A stretch of DNA of 64,000 nucleotides from Bacteroides neonati. Lineage in GTDB: Bacteria > Bacteroidota > Bacteroidia > Bacteroidales > Bacteroidaceae. The notes under the pieces were generated by a model. The model worked only from the letters and a program-made list of their open reading frames with translations. It ran no database searches and was not told where the DNA came from. Every line of letters starts with the position of its first letter. Within the stretch, counting starts at the first letter, position 1. Shown here in pieces: positions 17,455 to 25,441 of the stretch. The stretch is from positions 531,791-595,790 of the forward strand of contig NZ_HG726023.1 of assembly GCF_000499785.1 (NCBI RefSeq), in the 5' to 3' direction. A program made the translations under genes and the position numbers.

Positions 17455-17462
17455 TATCTTTG
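17455..17462 (+). promoter_or_regulatory. -7 box ahead of the small basic protein gene
   Basis: TATCTTTG, 25 bases upstream of the ATG at 17488 and 15 bases past the ruvA stop. No clear -33 TTTG at the right distance, so the assignment rests on the -7 box and position. Confidence 0.5.
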
Positions 17463-17487
17463 CATCTCATTAAAACTCCATGAACGT

Positions 17488-17628
17488 ATGGCTATAAGAA
17501 AGAGTAATGTCCGCCAAGACAGTGGGCACCCAAAGAGTACCGGCAAAAGCCAGTCGACTGGCAAGCGGATTGGCAAGTCGAAGCCTGCGAAGGCAAATAA
17601 TCAATTAAATCGTCGCATCAAAGATTAA
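17488..17628 (+). CDS. 46-residue basic protein, function unknown
   Basis: A short open frame, 46 codons, with a product that is lysine/arginine/serine/glycine rich and has a near-repeat (STGKSQSTGKRIGKSKPAK). It has no hydrophobic segment, so it is probably cytoplasmic and could bind nucleic acid, which is a guess from charge alone. Support for its being real: it sits 26 bases after a -7 box in a 200-base gap behind ruvA and is followed at once by a strong terminator. It is too short for usual gene-length cut-offs. I do not recognise the family. Confidence 0.6.
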   Translation: MAIRKSNVRQDSGHPKSTGKSQSTGKRIGKSKPAKANNQLNRRIKD

Positions 17629-17665
17629 TAATAGATGTGCAGAGGGTCGGACGATCACAGGCAAA

Positions 17666-17726
17666 GGGTCGGACCATAAGCAACAAAGGGTCGGAACCTT
17701 TGCGCTTATGGTTCGACCCTTTTTTT
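17666..17726 (+). terminator. Terminator after the small basic protein gene
   Basis: GGGTCGGACCATAAGC (17666-17681) pairs with GCTTATGGTTCGACCC (17704-17719), one G-U pair, followed by seven T. The loop contains a further small hairpin using another copy of AAAGGGTCGGA. Confidence 0.85.
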
Positions 17727-17780
17727 AATATAACACAGCCTCTTGTCAAAGCGGCAACCGCTCAACAACGACTCTGCTGC

Positions 17781-18617
17781 TTATTTGGCTTGTTCTTCTG
17801 CCTTTTTTCTTTCGATCAGCTTCTCTACAAAGCCGATTTTTAATTTAGCCTCTTCGGTCTCTTTCTTTATCTGCTCCATCGACGAGAGCAGTTGCGAAAG
17901 CTCGTATATTTTCGTCAGAGCCAGTCGGTCTGCCGGAGTCATATTGAATGTATATTTTCGTTCGCCGATGTACTCTACTTTGATATTCTTATCCCGATTC
18001 AAGTAAAGAAAGCTCATCACATTACCGTCAGCTCCCATGGTGAAGTCTGCCTTTTCAATCTTCTCGCCCAGATCGGTGGTTTCGTAGCTGTCTTTGGATG
18101 CAGGTGTTTCGGCAAACGTGCCGTCGGGTGCTGTTACCTTGACGGCAAAGTGGTGAATGTTACTCTTGCCGCAGTAGATCGATGTCATGAGCATGATTCC
18201 CTGCTCGTTGACCTGGAAACGGAGGAACGAACGGTGCAGGTTCTTCTCCACCGTTTGAGTTGGCCAGAAGTAATTGCCCTCTTCCTGATAGGTGGCATCT
18301 TTCTCCAACGTATATTGTCCGACGATGGCTTTGAGCTCCTGTTGCTTGCTTTGCATCATGCTGTCCAGATAGACCAGACTTTGTTGTTGCTCTTTGATTT
18401 CGACTTGCTGCATCAGCTTATTGCCTTCGCGTCGCGTGTCGAACTCTTTGGGGTAGAGCAGCTTGATGCTGTCGAGCTGAATCTTAGCCTCGTTATAGTC
18501 GCCACGCTCGAAAGCTGCCTGAGCTACAGCCAGCTTTTCGTTTGCTTTTTGTGTTGTATTGTTGCCACACGAAGCCAGCAACAAGGCATAACACACCAGA
18601 ATGATCCCTTTCTTCAT
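17781..18617 (-). CDS. Coiled-coil lipoprotein, function unknown
   Basis: 278 residues from the start MKKGIILVCYALLLASC; the lipobox LLASC makes Cys17 the lipidated residue, so the protein is membrane anchored. The mature N-terminal half is charged and helical (ANEKLAVAQAAFERGDYNEAKIQLDSIKLL resembles a single TPR-like hairpin) and runs into a long coiled coil with KQQELKAIVGQYTLEKD. The C-terminal helix (QIKKETEEAKLKIGFVEKLIERK) is also coiled coil. The middle (YFWPTQTVEKNLHRSFLRFQ) looks like a small beta domain. I know similar unnamed proteins in Bacteroides but no function. It is divergent from the tRNA nucleotidyltransferase gene. Confidence 0.85.
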   Translation of the reverse strand: MKKGIILVCYALLLASCGNNTTQKANEKLAVAQAAFERGDYNEAKIQLDSIKLLYPKEFDTRREGNKLMQQVEIKEQQQSLVYLDSMMQSKQQELKAIVGQYTLEKDATYQEEGNYFWPTQTVEKNLHRSFLRFQVNEQGIMLMTSIYCGKSNIHHFAVKVTAPDGTFAETPASKDSYETTDLGEKIEKADFTMGADGNVMSFLYLNRDKNIKVEYIGERKYTFNMTPADRLALTKIYELSQLLSSMEQIKKETEEAKLKIGFVEKLIERKKAEEQAK

Positions 18618-18663
18618 TTTGTTGTTCTTTAGATTAGAGGGACAAAAATACAAATAATATCCC

Positions 18664-18671
18664 TATCTTTG
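18664..18671 (+). promoter_or_regulatory. -7 box of the tRNA nucleotidyltransferase gene
   Basis: TATCTTTG 30 bases before the ATG at 18701. A TATTTTTG box for the divergent lipoprotein gene lies at 18650-18643 on the other strand, so both promoters share a gap of only 83 bases. Confidence 0.6.
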
Positions 18672-18700
18672 CATCTTAAAAACGTAAAATAGATAACTTC

Positions 18701-20134
18701 ATGATAGAGTTGACACAAGAGGAGTTGAAGCAGTATTTTCGCGAACCCATCTTTGAACATATTTCAGAAACAGCCGATGAGCTGGGTCTGGAGTGTTATG
18801 CAGTAGGCGGTTATGTACGCGATATTTTCCTGCAACGTCCTTCAAAAGATATAGATGTGGTAGTAGTGGGCAGCGGCATTGCTATGGCGCAGGCACTGGG
18901 CCACCGTCTGGGGCGAGGTGCGAATGTATCTGTTTTCAAGAATTTTGGTACGGCACAAGTAAAATACCGCGGCACCGAGGTCGAGTTTGTCGGTGCTCGA
19001 AAAGAGTCCTATCAGCGCGATTCGCGTAAGCCCATTGTCGAAGACGGTACATTGGAAGACGATCAGAATCGTCGCGACTTTACCATCAACGCCTTGGCTG
19101 TTTGTTTAAACAAAGCGCGTTTCGGCGAGTTGGTCGATCCTTTTAATGGGATGAACGATCTCAAAGAGAAAGTGATTCGTACCCCCCTCGATCCCGATAT
19201 TACCTTCAGCGACGATCCGTTGCGTATGATGCGTTGCATTCGTTTCGCCACGCAATTAAACTTCTATATAGACGACGCTACGTTCGAGTCGCTTTGCCGC
19301 AACCGCGAACGTATTTCGATTATCTCGCGCGAGCGTATTGCCGACGAGTTGAATAAAATCATCCTGTCGCCCATACCCTCGAAAGGGTTTATCGACCTTG
19401 ACCGTAGCGGCTTGCTGGCACTAATCTTCCCCGAAATGATGGCTTTGCAGGGAGTCGAAACGCGCAACGGACGGGCGCATAAGGATAATTTCTATCACAC
19501 CCTCGAGGTGCTTGATAATATCAGCAAAGTGACCGATAACCTTTGGTTGCGCTGGTCGGCTTTGCTGCACGATATTGCCAAACCCGTTACCAAACGCTGG
19601 GAGCCGAAGGCGGGTTGGACTTTTCATAATCATAACTTCATCGGCGAACGGATGATTCCCACACTTTTCCGCAACATGAAACTGCCGATGAACGAGAAGA
19701 TGAAGTACGTTCAAAAGATGGTGAGTCTGCACATGCGCCCCATTGTCATTGCCGATGATATTGTAAGCGACTCGGCCGTGCGCCGGTTGTTGTGTGAGGC
19801 AGGCGATGATATTGATGATTTAATGGTGCTGTGCGAAGCTGATATCACATCGAAAAACATGGAGCGCAAGCAACGCTTCCTGAACAACTTTCAACTGGTA
19901 CGCCAGAAATTGAAGGATTTGGAAGAGAAAGACCGGGTACGCAACTTTCAGCCTCCTGTGAGTGGCGAAGAGATTATGGAGATATTTAACCTGCAACCCT
20001 GTAGAGAGGTGGGGGCTTTGAAGAGTGCCATCAAAGATGCGATTCTGGATGGGGTGATTCCCAATGAATACGAAGCGGCGCGCGCCTTTATGCTCGAACG
20101 GGCAGCCAAAATGGGCTTAAAGCGACCGGAGTAG
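18701..20134 (+). CDS. CCA tRNA nucleotidyltransferase/poly(A) polymerase family protein with HD domain
   Basis: 477 residues. The class II nucleotidyltransferase core has [12 protein letters not shown] (32-43) and the metal-binding [10 protein letters not shown] with paired aspartates, then [10 protein letters not shown] and [13 protein letters not shown] neck and body domain follow, and an HD phosphohydrolase domain with [13 protein letters not shown] and [11 protein letters not shown]. In the family the enzyme adds CCA to tRNA 3' ends. The tRNA-Phe gene in this window does not encode its CCA, so such an activity is needed by this organism. The alternative, poly(A) polymerase, cannot be excluded by sequence alone. 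Confidence 0.93.
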   Translation: MIELTQEELKQYFREPIFEHISETADELGLECYAVGGYVRDIFLQRPSKDIDVVVVGSGIAMAQALGHRLGRGANVSVFKNFGTAQVKYRGTEVEFVGARKESYQRDSRKPIVEDGTLEDDQNRRDFTINALAVCLNKARFGELVDPFNGMNDLKEKVIRTPLDPDITFSDDPLRMMRCIRFATQLNFYIDDATFESLCRNRERISIISRERIADELNKIILSPIPSKGFIDLDRSGLLALIFPEMMALQGVETRNGRAHKDNFYHTLEVLDNISKVTDNLWLRWSALLHDIAKPVTKRWEPKAGWTFHNHNFIGERMIPTLFRNMKLPMNEKMKYVQKMVSLHMRPIVIADDIVSDSAVRRLLCEAGDDIDDLMVLCEADITSKNMERKQRFLNNFQLVRQKLKDLEEKDRVRNFQPPVSGEEIMEIFNLQPCREVGALKSAIKDAILDGVIPNEYEAARAFMLERAAKMGLKRPE

Positions 20135-20164
20135 TGATAAGCTTCTGTTTGTACATGAAACAAT

Positions 20165-20204
20165 AAATGACGAAGTGGGCTGTAAAGCACCGGCTTCGTC
20201 ATTT
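20165..20204 (+). terminator. Hairpin between convergent genes
   Basis: AAATGACGAAG (20165-20175) pairs with CTTCGTCATTT (20194-20204), followed by GTCGTTT. It separates the tRNA nucleotidyltransferase gene from the convergent M24 peptidase gene and may serve both. Confidence 0.65.
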
Positions 20205-20252
20205 GTCGTTTATAATCTCTGTTGTTTAGACTCTCTGTTATACTATATGAGG

Positions 20253-21413
20253 CTACAACTCTATAATCTCTTCGTTGCAGATCGTTAGTTTTTCGACCCC
20301 TTCGGTAGTCACTACCCAAGAGTTTTCGATACCTACCGGCCCAATGCCCGGAAGTACGATTTTGGGCTCGAGCGCAAACACCATGCCCGGCTCTAACTTC
20401 TGCTTTACACGAGGAGCCAGTACGGGAGCTTCGTTGATTTCAAGACCGATACCATGCCCGATGAAACGTGCTTGCTGGGTGATACCCATGAAGTAATTGG
20501 CAAATCCGGCTTGTGTAACCAGGTCGATGGCGGCATTGTACAAATCCTCACATACGACACCCGGCTGTGCCATAGCGGCAATCTGCTCCTGAATATCGAG
20601 ACATACCTGATGGGCGATGTAGGCCTCTTCTTTAAGCTTACCGATAGAGAATACACGGCTCATATCACCCATATATCCGTTGAAGTTGCCTCCCAAATCG
20701 ACCATTACGCTATGGCCCTCCTGCAAAACGGTGCCATTGGCTCCACCCGGTAGGGCGGGATCAAACCCTTCGCCTCCCAATGCAAAATCATAGGGCGAAG
20801 GTGCGGCGGCATTATCGCCCGTAAGCAAGCTACCCATGAAAATCTCCATGCTTTGACCGAACACGCGGAAGATACCCAGACAGCCTTCGAGGCGCATGAG
20901 GCGTTCTATTTCGATAGATAGTTCGAGGTCGGTCATGCCATGACGATAGACGGAGGGGATATTGTTGTATGCTCTGGCATGCGCTGCCCCCGACCGACGG
21001 AAGAGTTCTACTTCGACCGGCGTTTTAATACTTCGTGCCTGACGAATGATGGGGGTTCCGTTTACTATTTCGGCATCGGGAAACATACCTGCCAGCCGAT
21101 TGTATTCGGAGTAAGGCAGTTCATCTCCTTCCAACATCAGTTTGGTAGGCAGGGGGAGGTTGTTCTCTTTTAGCAACTCGAGTATCTGTTCGGGTTTGCG
21201 GATGGCGAAGATATGTTCGCCCGAGATGTTGTTGGGGCGTTTTACAAATAGGCGAGCAGGAGCATTGAGGGGTAAATATAGATATCCGCTAACCACACGG
21301 CCGTATGTATAGAGCATGTTCACGTTGCAGGTGATGAGTGCGGCATCAATACCTTGTTGAGCCATAAGCCAGCGTATTTTATCGCGGCGTATTTTTAATT
21401 CAGGTTGTAGCAT
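20253..21413 (-). CDS. M24 family metallopeptidase (Xaa-Pro aminopeptidase type)
   Basis: 386 residues. An N-terminal creatinase-like domain (1-150) is followed by the pita-bread catalytic domain. The metal ligands are visible: the aspartates of VMVDLGGNFNGYMGDMSR, the histidine of FIGHGIGLEINEAP, and the glutamates of FALEPKIVLPG and GIENSWVV. These bind two divalent metals. Members cut the bond before proline at the N-terminus of peptides in the cytoplasm; some act on other substrates. It is alone on its strand, between the gdhA terminator and a convergent gene. Confidence 0.92.
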   Translation of the reverse strand: MLQPELKIRRDKIRWLMAQQGIDAALITCNVNMLYTYGRVVSGYLYLPLNAPARLFVKRPNNISGEHIFAIRKPEQILELLKENNLPLPTKLMLEGDELPYSEYNRLAGMFPDAEIVNGTPIIRQARSIKTPVEVELFRRSGAAHARAYNNIPSVYRHGMTDLELSIEIERLMRLEGCLGIFRVFGQSMEIFMGSLLTGDNAAAPSPYDFALGGEGFDPALPGGANGTVLQEGHSVMVDLGGNFNGYMGDMSRVFSIGKLKEEAYIAHQVCLDIQEQIAAMAQPGVVCEDLYNAAIDLVTQAGFANYFMGITQQARFIGHGIGLEINEAPVLAPRVKQKLEPGMVFALEPKIVLPGIGPVGIENSWVVTTEGVEKLTICNEEIIEL

Positions 21414-21480
21414 CTTGTATCGTTTTAAATTTCGAGAGGCAAAGGTAAGGATTTTAATTCATAATCGTACATTAACAAAG

Positions 21481-21529
21481 AAAGAGTGCCTTTCGGTCGG
21501 CGATATCGCTGAACCGAAAGACACTCTTT
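21481..21529 (-). terminator. Terminator of the first gdh gene
   Basis: AAAGAGTG-C-CTTTCGGT faces ACCGAAAG-A-CACTCTTT around the loop CGGCGATATCGCTGA. T-rich sequence follows on the minus strand. Confidence 0.75.
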
Positions 21530-21552
21530 GCAAAAATGCTGAATGTTAAGAG

Positions 21553-22890
21553 TTAGATAATTCCTTGTCCCATCATGGCGTGTGCCACTTTCATGAAACC
21601 TGCAATGTTAGCCCCTTTAACATAATTAATATATCCACCGGGTTCGGTTCCATATTTTACGCATTGGGCGTGGATGCCGTGCATGATAGACAATAACTTC
21701 TCGTCTACCTCTGCAGCACTCCAGCTCAGGTGCATGGCGTTTTGCGACATTTCGAGTCCCGATGTAGCTACACCACCTGCATTTACTGCTTTACCCGGTG
21801 CATACATGGTTTTATGTTCGATAAACAGGTCGATGGCTTCGGGAGTACAACCCATGTTTGATATTTCGCCTACGCAAAGTACACCGTTGTCAATCAGATG
21901 TTTGGCATCTTCTCCATTCAACTCGTTTTGAGTAGCACAAGGCAGAGCGATGTCTGCTTTTACCTCCCATGGACGTTTGCCTGCTACAAAAGTAGAGCCG
22001 GGGAACTCATCGGCGTATGGAGCTACGATATCATTGCCTGTAGCACGTAGTTCGAGCATATAGTCAATTTTTTCTCCACTGATACCATTCGGGTCATAGA
22101 TATATCCGTCGGGTCCGGAGATGGTAATCACCTTGGCGCCCAGTTCGGTTGCTTTGAGTGCGGCACCCCAGGCTACGTTTCCGAATCCTGAAATAGCGAC
22201 TGTCTTTCCTTTCATATCAATGCCTTTGGTTTCGAGCATCTGGTGCACGAAGTATAAACCGCCAAATCCGGTTGCTTCGGGACGAATCAATGAACCGCCA
22301 AACTCCAATCCTTTGCCGGTAAAGGTTCCGGTAAATTCACGGGTTAGTTTCTTGTACATGCCGAACATATAGCCTACTTCGCGTCCGCCCACACCGATAT
22401 CGCCTGCGGGAACATCCATGTCGGGACCCAGATGACGCCATAACTCCAGCATAAATGCTTGGCAGAAACGCATTACTTCACCATCGCTCTTGCCGCGTGG
22501 CGAGAAGTCGGAACCACCTTTGCCGCCACCCATAGGCAGTGTAGTGAGTGCATTCTTAAATGTTTGTTCAAAACCTAAGAACTTCAAGATAGACAGATTC
22601 ACCGAAGCATGGAAACGGATACCGCCTTTGTACGGGCCGATAGCGTTATTGAATTGTACGCGATAGCCCAAGTTTGTTTGAACATCGCCTTTATCGTCTA
22701 CCCAGGTTACGCGGAAGGTAAAGATACGATCCGGCTCAACCAATCTTTCGATGATTTTAGCTTTTTCAAACTCAGGATGTTGGTTGTATATATCTTCAAT
22801 AGAAATAAGCACTTCCTTCACGGCTTGAAGATATTCAGACTCACCGGGATGTTTTGCCTCTAAAGAGGTCATGATTTTTTCGATGTTCAT
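21553..22890 (-). CDS. gdhA: Glutamate dehydrogenase, hexameric type (first paralog)
   Basis: 445 residues, the standard size for the small hexameric family. It converts 2-oxoglutarate and ammonia to glutamate with NAD(P)H in the cytoplasm, the main ammonia entry in Bacteroides. Signatures are the substrate loop PYKGGIRFHASVN, the catalytic lysine in LPMGGGKGGSDF, DVPAGDIGVGGREVGYM and the nucleotide fold AISGFGNVAWGAA. The gene has its own -7 box (TATATTTG, 22950-22943) and terminator. A close paralog is at 32518-33852. Which coenzyme each uses cannot be stated from sequence reading. Confidence 0.97.
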   Translation of the reverse strand: MNIEKIMTSLEAKHPGESEYLQAVKEVLISIEDIYNQHPEFEKAKIIERLVEPDRIFTFRVTWVDDKGDVQTNLGYRVQFNNAIGPYKGGIRFHASVNLSILKFLGFEQTFKNALTTLPMGGGKGGSDFSPRGKSDGEVMRFCQAFMLELWRHLGPDMDVPAGDIGVGGREVGYMFGMYKKLTREFTGTFTGKGLEFGGSLIRPEATGFGGLYFVHQMLETKGIDMKGKTVAISGFGNVAWGAALKATELGAKVITISGPDGYIYDPNGISGEKIDYMLELRATGNDIVAPYADEFPGSTFVAGKRPWEVKADIALPCATQNELNGEDAKHLIDNGVLCVGEISNMGCTPEAIDLFIEHKTMYAPGKAVNAGGVATSGLEMSQNAMHLSWSAAEVDEKLLSIMHGIHAQCVKYGTEPGGYINYVKGANIAGFMKVAHAMMGQGII

Positions 22891-23029
22891 AACAGTATGC
22901 TTTTAAAAGGTTGTTTCTGATAAAATGTCAGTAGTAACACTGCAAATATATGAAAACTTTCAATACATGATACTTTTACGGGTATTATTTTGATTAAATA
23001 ATGATAAAAAGATATTTTCTTATGCACGA

Positions 23030-23094
23030 ATAGCCTCAAACAACAAACAGTTAATACATAAGGTTCTTAACTACTTGTTGTTTGAGGCTATTGC
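23030..23094 (-). terminator. Long hairpin after the prolyl oligopeptidase gene
   Basis: An 18-base stem (AATAGCCTCAAACAACAA with its complement ending at 23094) around a loop of about 30 bases. It lies just after the stop at 23122, but the T tract on the minus strand is weak. Confidence 0.6.
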
Positions 23095-23121
23095 TTAGCT
23101 TGTTTGATAAATAAAGCTGGG

Positions 23122-25233
23122 TTATAGGCTCGGTTTCATATCTAAATTGTACATGATGAATCCGTATATATCAGCTTGTTCTTCCAATACTTTGGCCATT
23201 GGTTTGCCTGCACCATGTCCTGCTTTGCTGTCGATACGAATGAGCGTTGGGTTGGTTCCATCGTTACATTCTTGCAATGTGGCAGCAAACTTGAACGAAT
23301 GAGCCGGCACAACACGGTCGTCATGATCGGCGGTGGTTACCATGGTAGCCGGGTATTTGGTGCCCGGTTTTAAGTTGTGCAGGGGAGAGTAGGCTTTCAA
23401 ATACTCGAACATCTCTTTGCTGTCGGCACTCGTACCATAGTCGCTCGCCCAGTTCCAACCGATGGTGAACTTGTGATAGCGAAGCATATCCATAACTCCT
23501 ACCTGAGGAATGGCTACTTTGAATAGATCGGGGCGTTGTGTCATACAGGCACCGACCAATAAACCGCCATTCGACCCACCTACAATGGCTATTTTATCTT
23601 TGTTGGTATACTTCTCTTTAATCAGGTATTCGGCTGCGGCAATAAAATCGTCGAACACGTTTTGTTTCTGCATCTTTGTACCGGCCACGTGCCACTCTTC
23701 TCCATATTCGCCGCCACCGCGTAAGTTTACTTGCGCATAGATGCCGCCATTCTCCAAGAAAGGAATACGAGCGGTAGAGAATCCCGGGTTGAGGCTGATG
23801 TTAAATCCGCCATATCCATAGAGGAATACCGGGTTTGTTCCGTCTTTTTTCAAATCCTTCTTATAGGTAAGGAACATCGGCACTTTGGTGCCGTCTTTGC
23901 TGGCAAAGAACACCTGCTCGGTTACGAAATCGTCGGCATTGAACTTCACGTTGGGTGCGCGGTATAGCTCGTAACTGTTCTTGTCCATATCATATTTATA
24001 GGTAGCACCCGGTGTGGTGAATGAGGTAAACCCGAAGAAGCACTCCTTGTCGTCCTTATCGCCGCTAAAGCCTACCGATCCGAGCGAGGGTAGTTTAATT
24101 TCTTGTATCAGCTTTCCGTCGAGGTCGTATACATAGGCATGGTTGGAGGCATCTTTGTCGTAGGTAAGGAAGAGTTTATTGCCGATCACTTTGGTATCCG
24201 AAAGTACGGCTTCCGCTTCCGGTACCAGTTCTTTCCAATCCGCCAGCAGGGGTTTATTAACATCGGCTACCATAACGCGTCCTTTGGGAGCACCGTAGTT
24301 GGTATAGAGGTACATCTTGTCGCCGATTACTTCGATAGGGTAGTAGCTATATTCAAAATCGGTTGTCAGTTGTTCGATCTTCGAACCTGCTTTGGTGAGG
24401 TTTTGCAGGAAGAGGTTGTTGCCTCGTCCGGCTCCTGCTTCGTAGAAGAAGAGCATACGTTCGTCTTCGCTCGTTCCCGCACTATAGAAACGCTTGGGGA
24501 AGGCAGGGTTCTGATAGATCAGTTTATCGGCCGATTGCGGTTCGCCCAGCTTGTGGTAATACACCTTGTGATTCTCGTTGACATTAGAGAACTCTTTCCC
24601 CTTTTTCGGTGCGTCGTATGCACTATAGTAGAAACCATCTCCCTGCCACGAAGCCCCTGAGAACTTAGCCCACTCAATGTGATCCGGCAGTAATTGACCG
24701 GTAGCCACGTCCATGACATATACCTCAGACCAGTCCGATCCACTGCGCGAAATGGTATAAGCTGCATACTTGCCGTCTTTCGAGAAAGAGAGTCCGGTCA
24801 GTGCCACCGTTCCGTCGGTCGATAGTTTATTAGGGTCGAGAAAAACGCGAGGCTCTCCATCCAGGGTATCCTGTACATAAAGTACGCTCTGATTCTGTAA
24901 ACCGTCATTCTTATAGAAGTAATACTTACCGTGCTTCTTGAACGGCGTTCCTATCTTTTCATAATTAGCCAGTTCCGTCAGTCGTTTGAGCAGTTTTTCG
25001 CGAAAAGGAATTTTAGACAGGTAGTCGTTGGTTACTTTATTTTCGGCGGCTACCCAGGCAGCGGTAGCAGCACTTGTGTCGTTTTCTAACCATCGGTAAG
25101 GATCGGGTACTTGCGTATCGAAATACACGTCTACGGTATCTACTTTGGCCGTTTCGGGATAGACCAGTTTGTTTTGTTGAGAGGCGCATGACATGACCAT
25201 GATTCCACCGGTTAATAGGATTACTTTCTTCAT
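23122..25233 (-). CDS. Prolyl oligopeptidase family serine peptidase (S9A), lipoprotein
   Basis: 703 residues from MKKVILLTGGIMVMSC; MVMSC is a lipobox-like end, so it is probably lipid anchored in the periplasm. The chain opens with DTQVPDPYRWLEND, the S9A hallmark, runs through a seven-bladed propeller, and ends in an alpha/beta hydrolase domain. The nucleophile serine is in GGSNGGLLVG, the aspartate in TADHDDRVVPAHSF and the histidine in KAGHGAGK. Such enzymes cut short peptides after proline. Upstream ATG codons in the same frame precede no signal-like sequence, which is why this start was chosen. Confidence 0.95.
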   Translation of the reverse strand: MKKVILLTGGIMVMSCASQQNKLVYPETAKVDTVDVYFDTQVPDPYRWLENDTSAATAAWVAAENKVTNDYLSKIPFREKLLKRLTELANYEKIGTPFKKHGKYYFYKNDGLQNQSVLYVQDTLDGEPRVFLDPNKLSTDGTVALTGLSFSKDGKYAAYTISRSGSDWSEVYVMDVATGQLLPDHIEWAKFSGASWQGDGFYYSAYDAPKKGKEFSNVNENHKVYYHKLGEPQSADKLIYQNPAFPKRFYSAGTSEDERMLFFYEAGAGRGNNLFLQNLTKAGSKIEQLTTDFEYSYYPIEVIGDKMYLYTNYGAPKGRVMVADVNKPLLADWKELVPEAEAVLSDTKVIGNKLFLTYDKDASNHAYVYDLDGKLIQEIKLPSLGSVGFSGDKDDKECFFGFTSFTTPGATYKYDMDKNSYELYRAPNVKFNADDFVTEQVFFASKDGTKVPMFLTYKKDLKKDGTNPVFLYGYGGFNISLNPGFSTARIPFLENGGIYAQVNLRGGGEYGEEWHVAGTKMQKQNVFDDFIAAAEYLIKEKYTNKDKIAIVGGSNGGLLVGACMTQRPDLFKVAIPQVGVMDMLRYHKFTIGWNWASDYGTSADSKEMFEYLKAYSPLHNLKPGTKYPATMVTTADHDDRVVPAHSFKFAATLQECNDGTNPTLIRIDSKAGHGAGKPMAKVLEEQADIYGFIMYNLDMKPSL

Positions 25234-25441
25234 GTTTATGGGATATTTAGTTAGCTGTCTTATGTATAAGCAGGCAAACACAAGGTTTGATAGAGCGGTA
25301 AAGGTAAAAAATCTATTTGAACAAAACAAATATATAATGAGAACAATAAAAATAGTAGTAATGGCGAAAGAATTATTTCAAATCCTTCCTTATATTGCTC
25401 AATATTTGATACTTTTGTATAAATCATAACCAGAGAGAACC

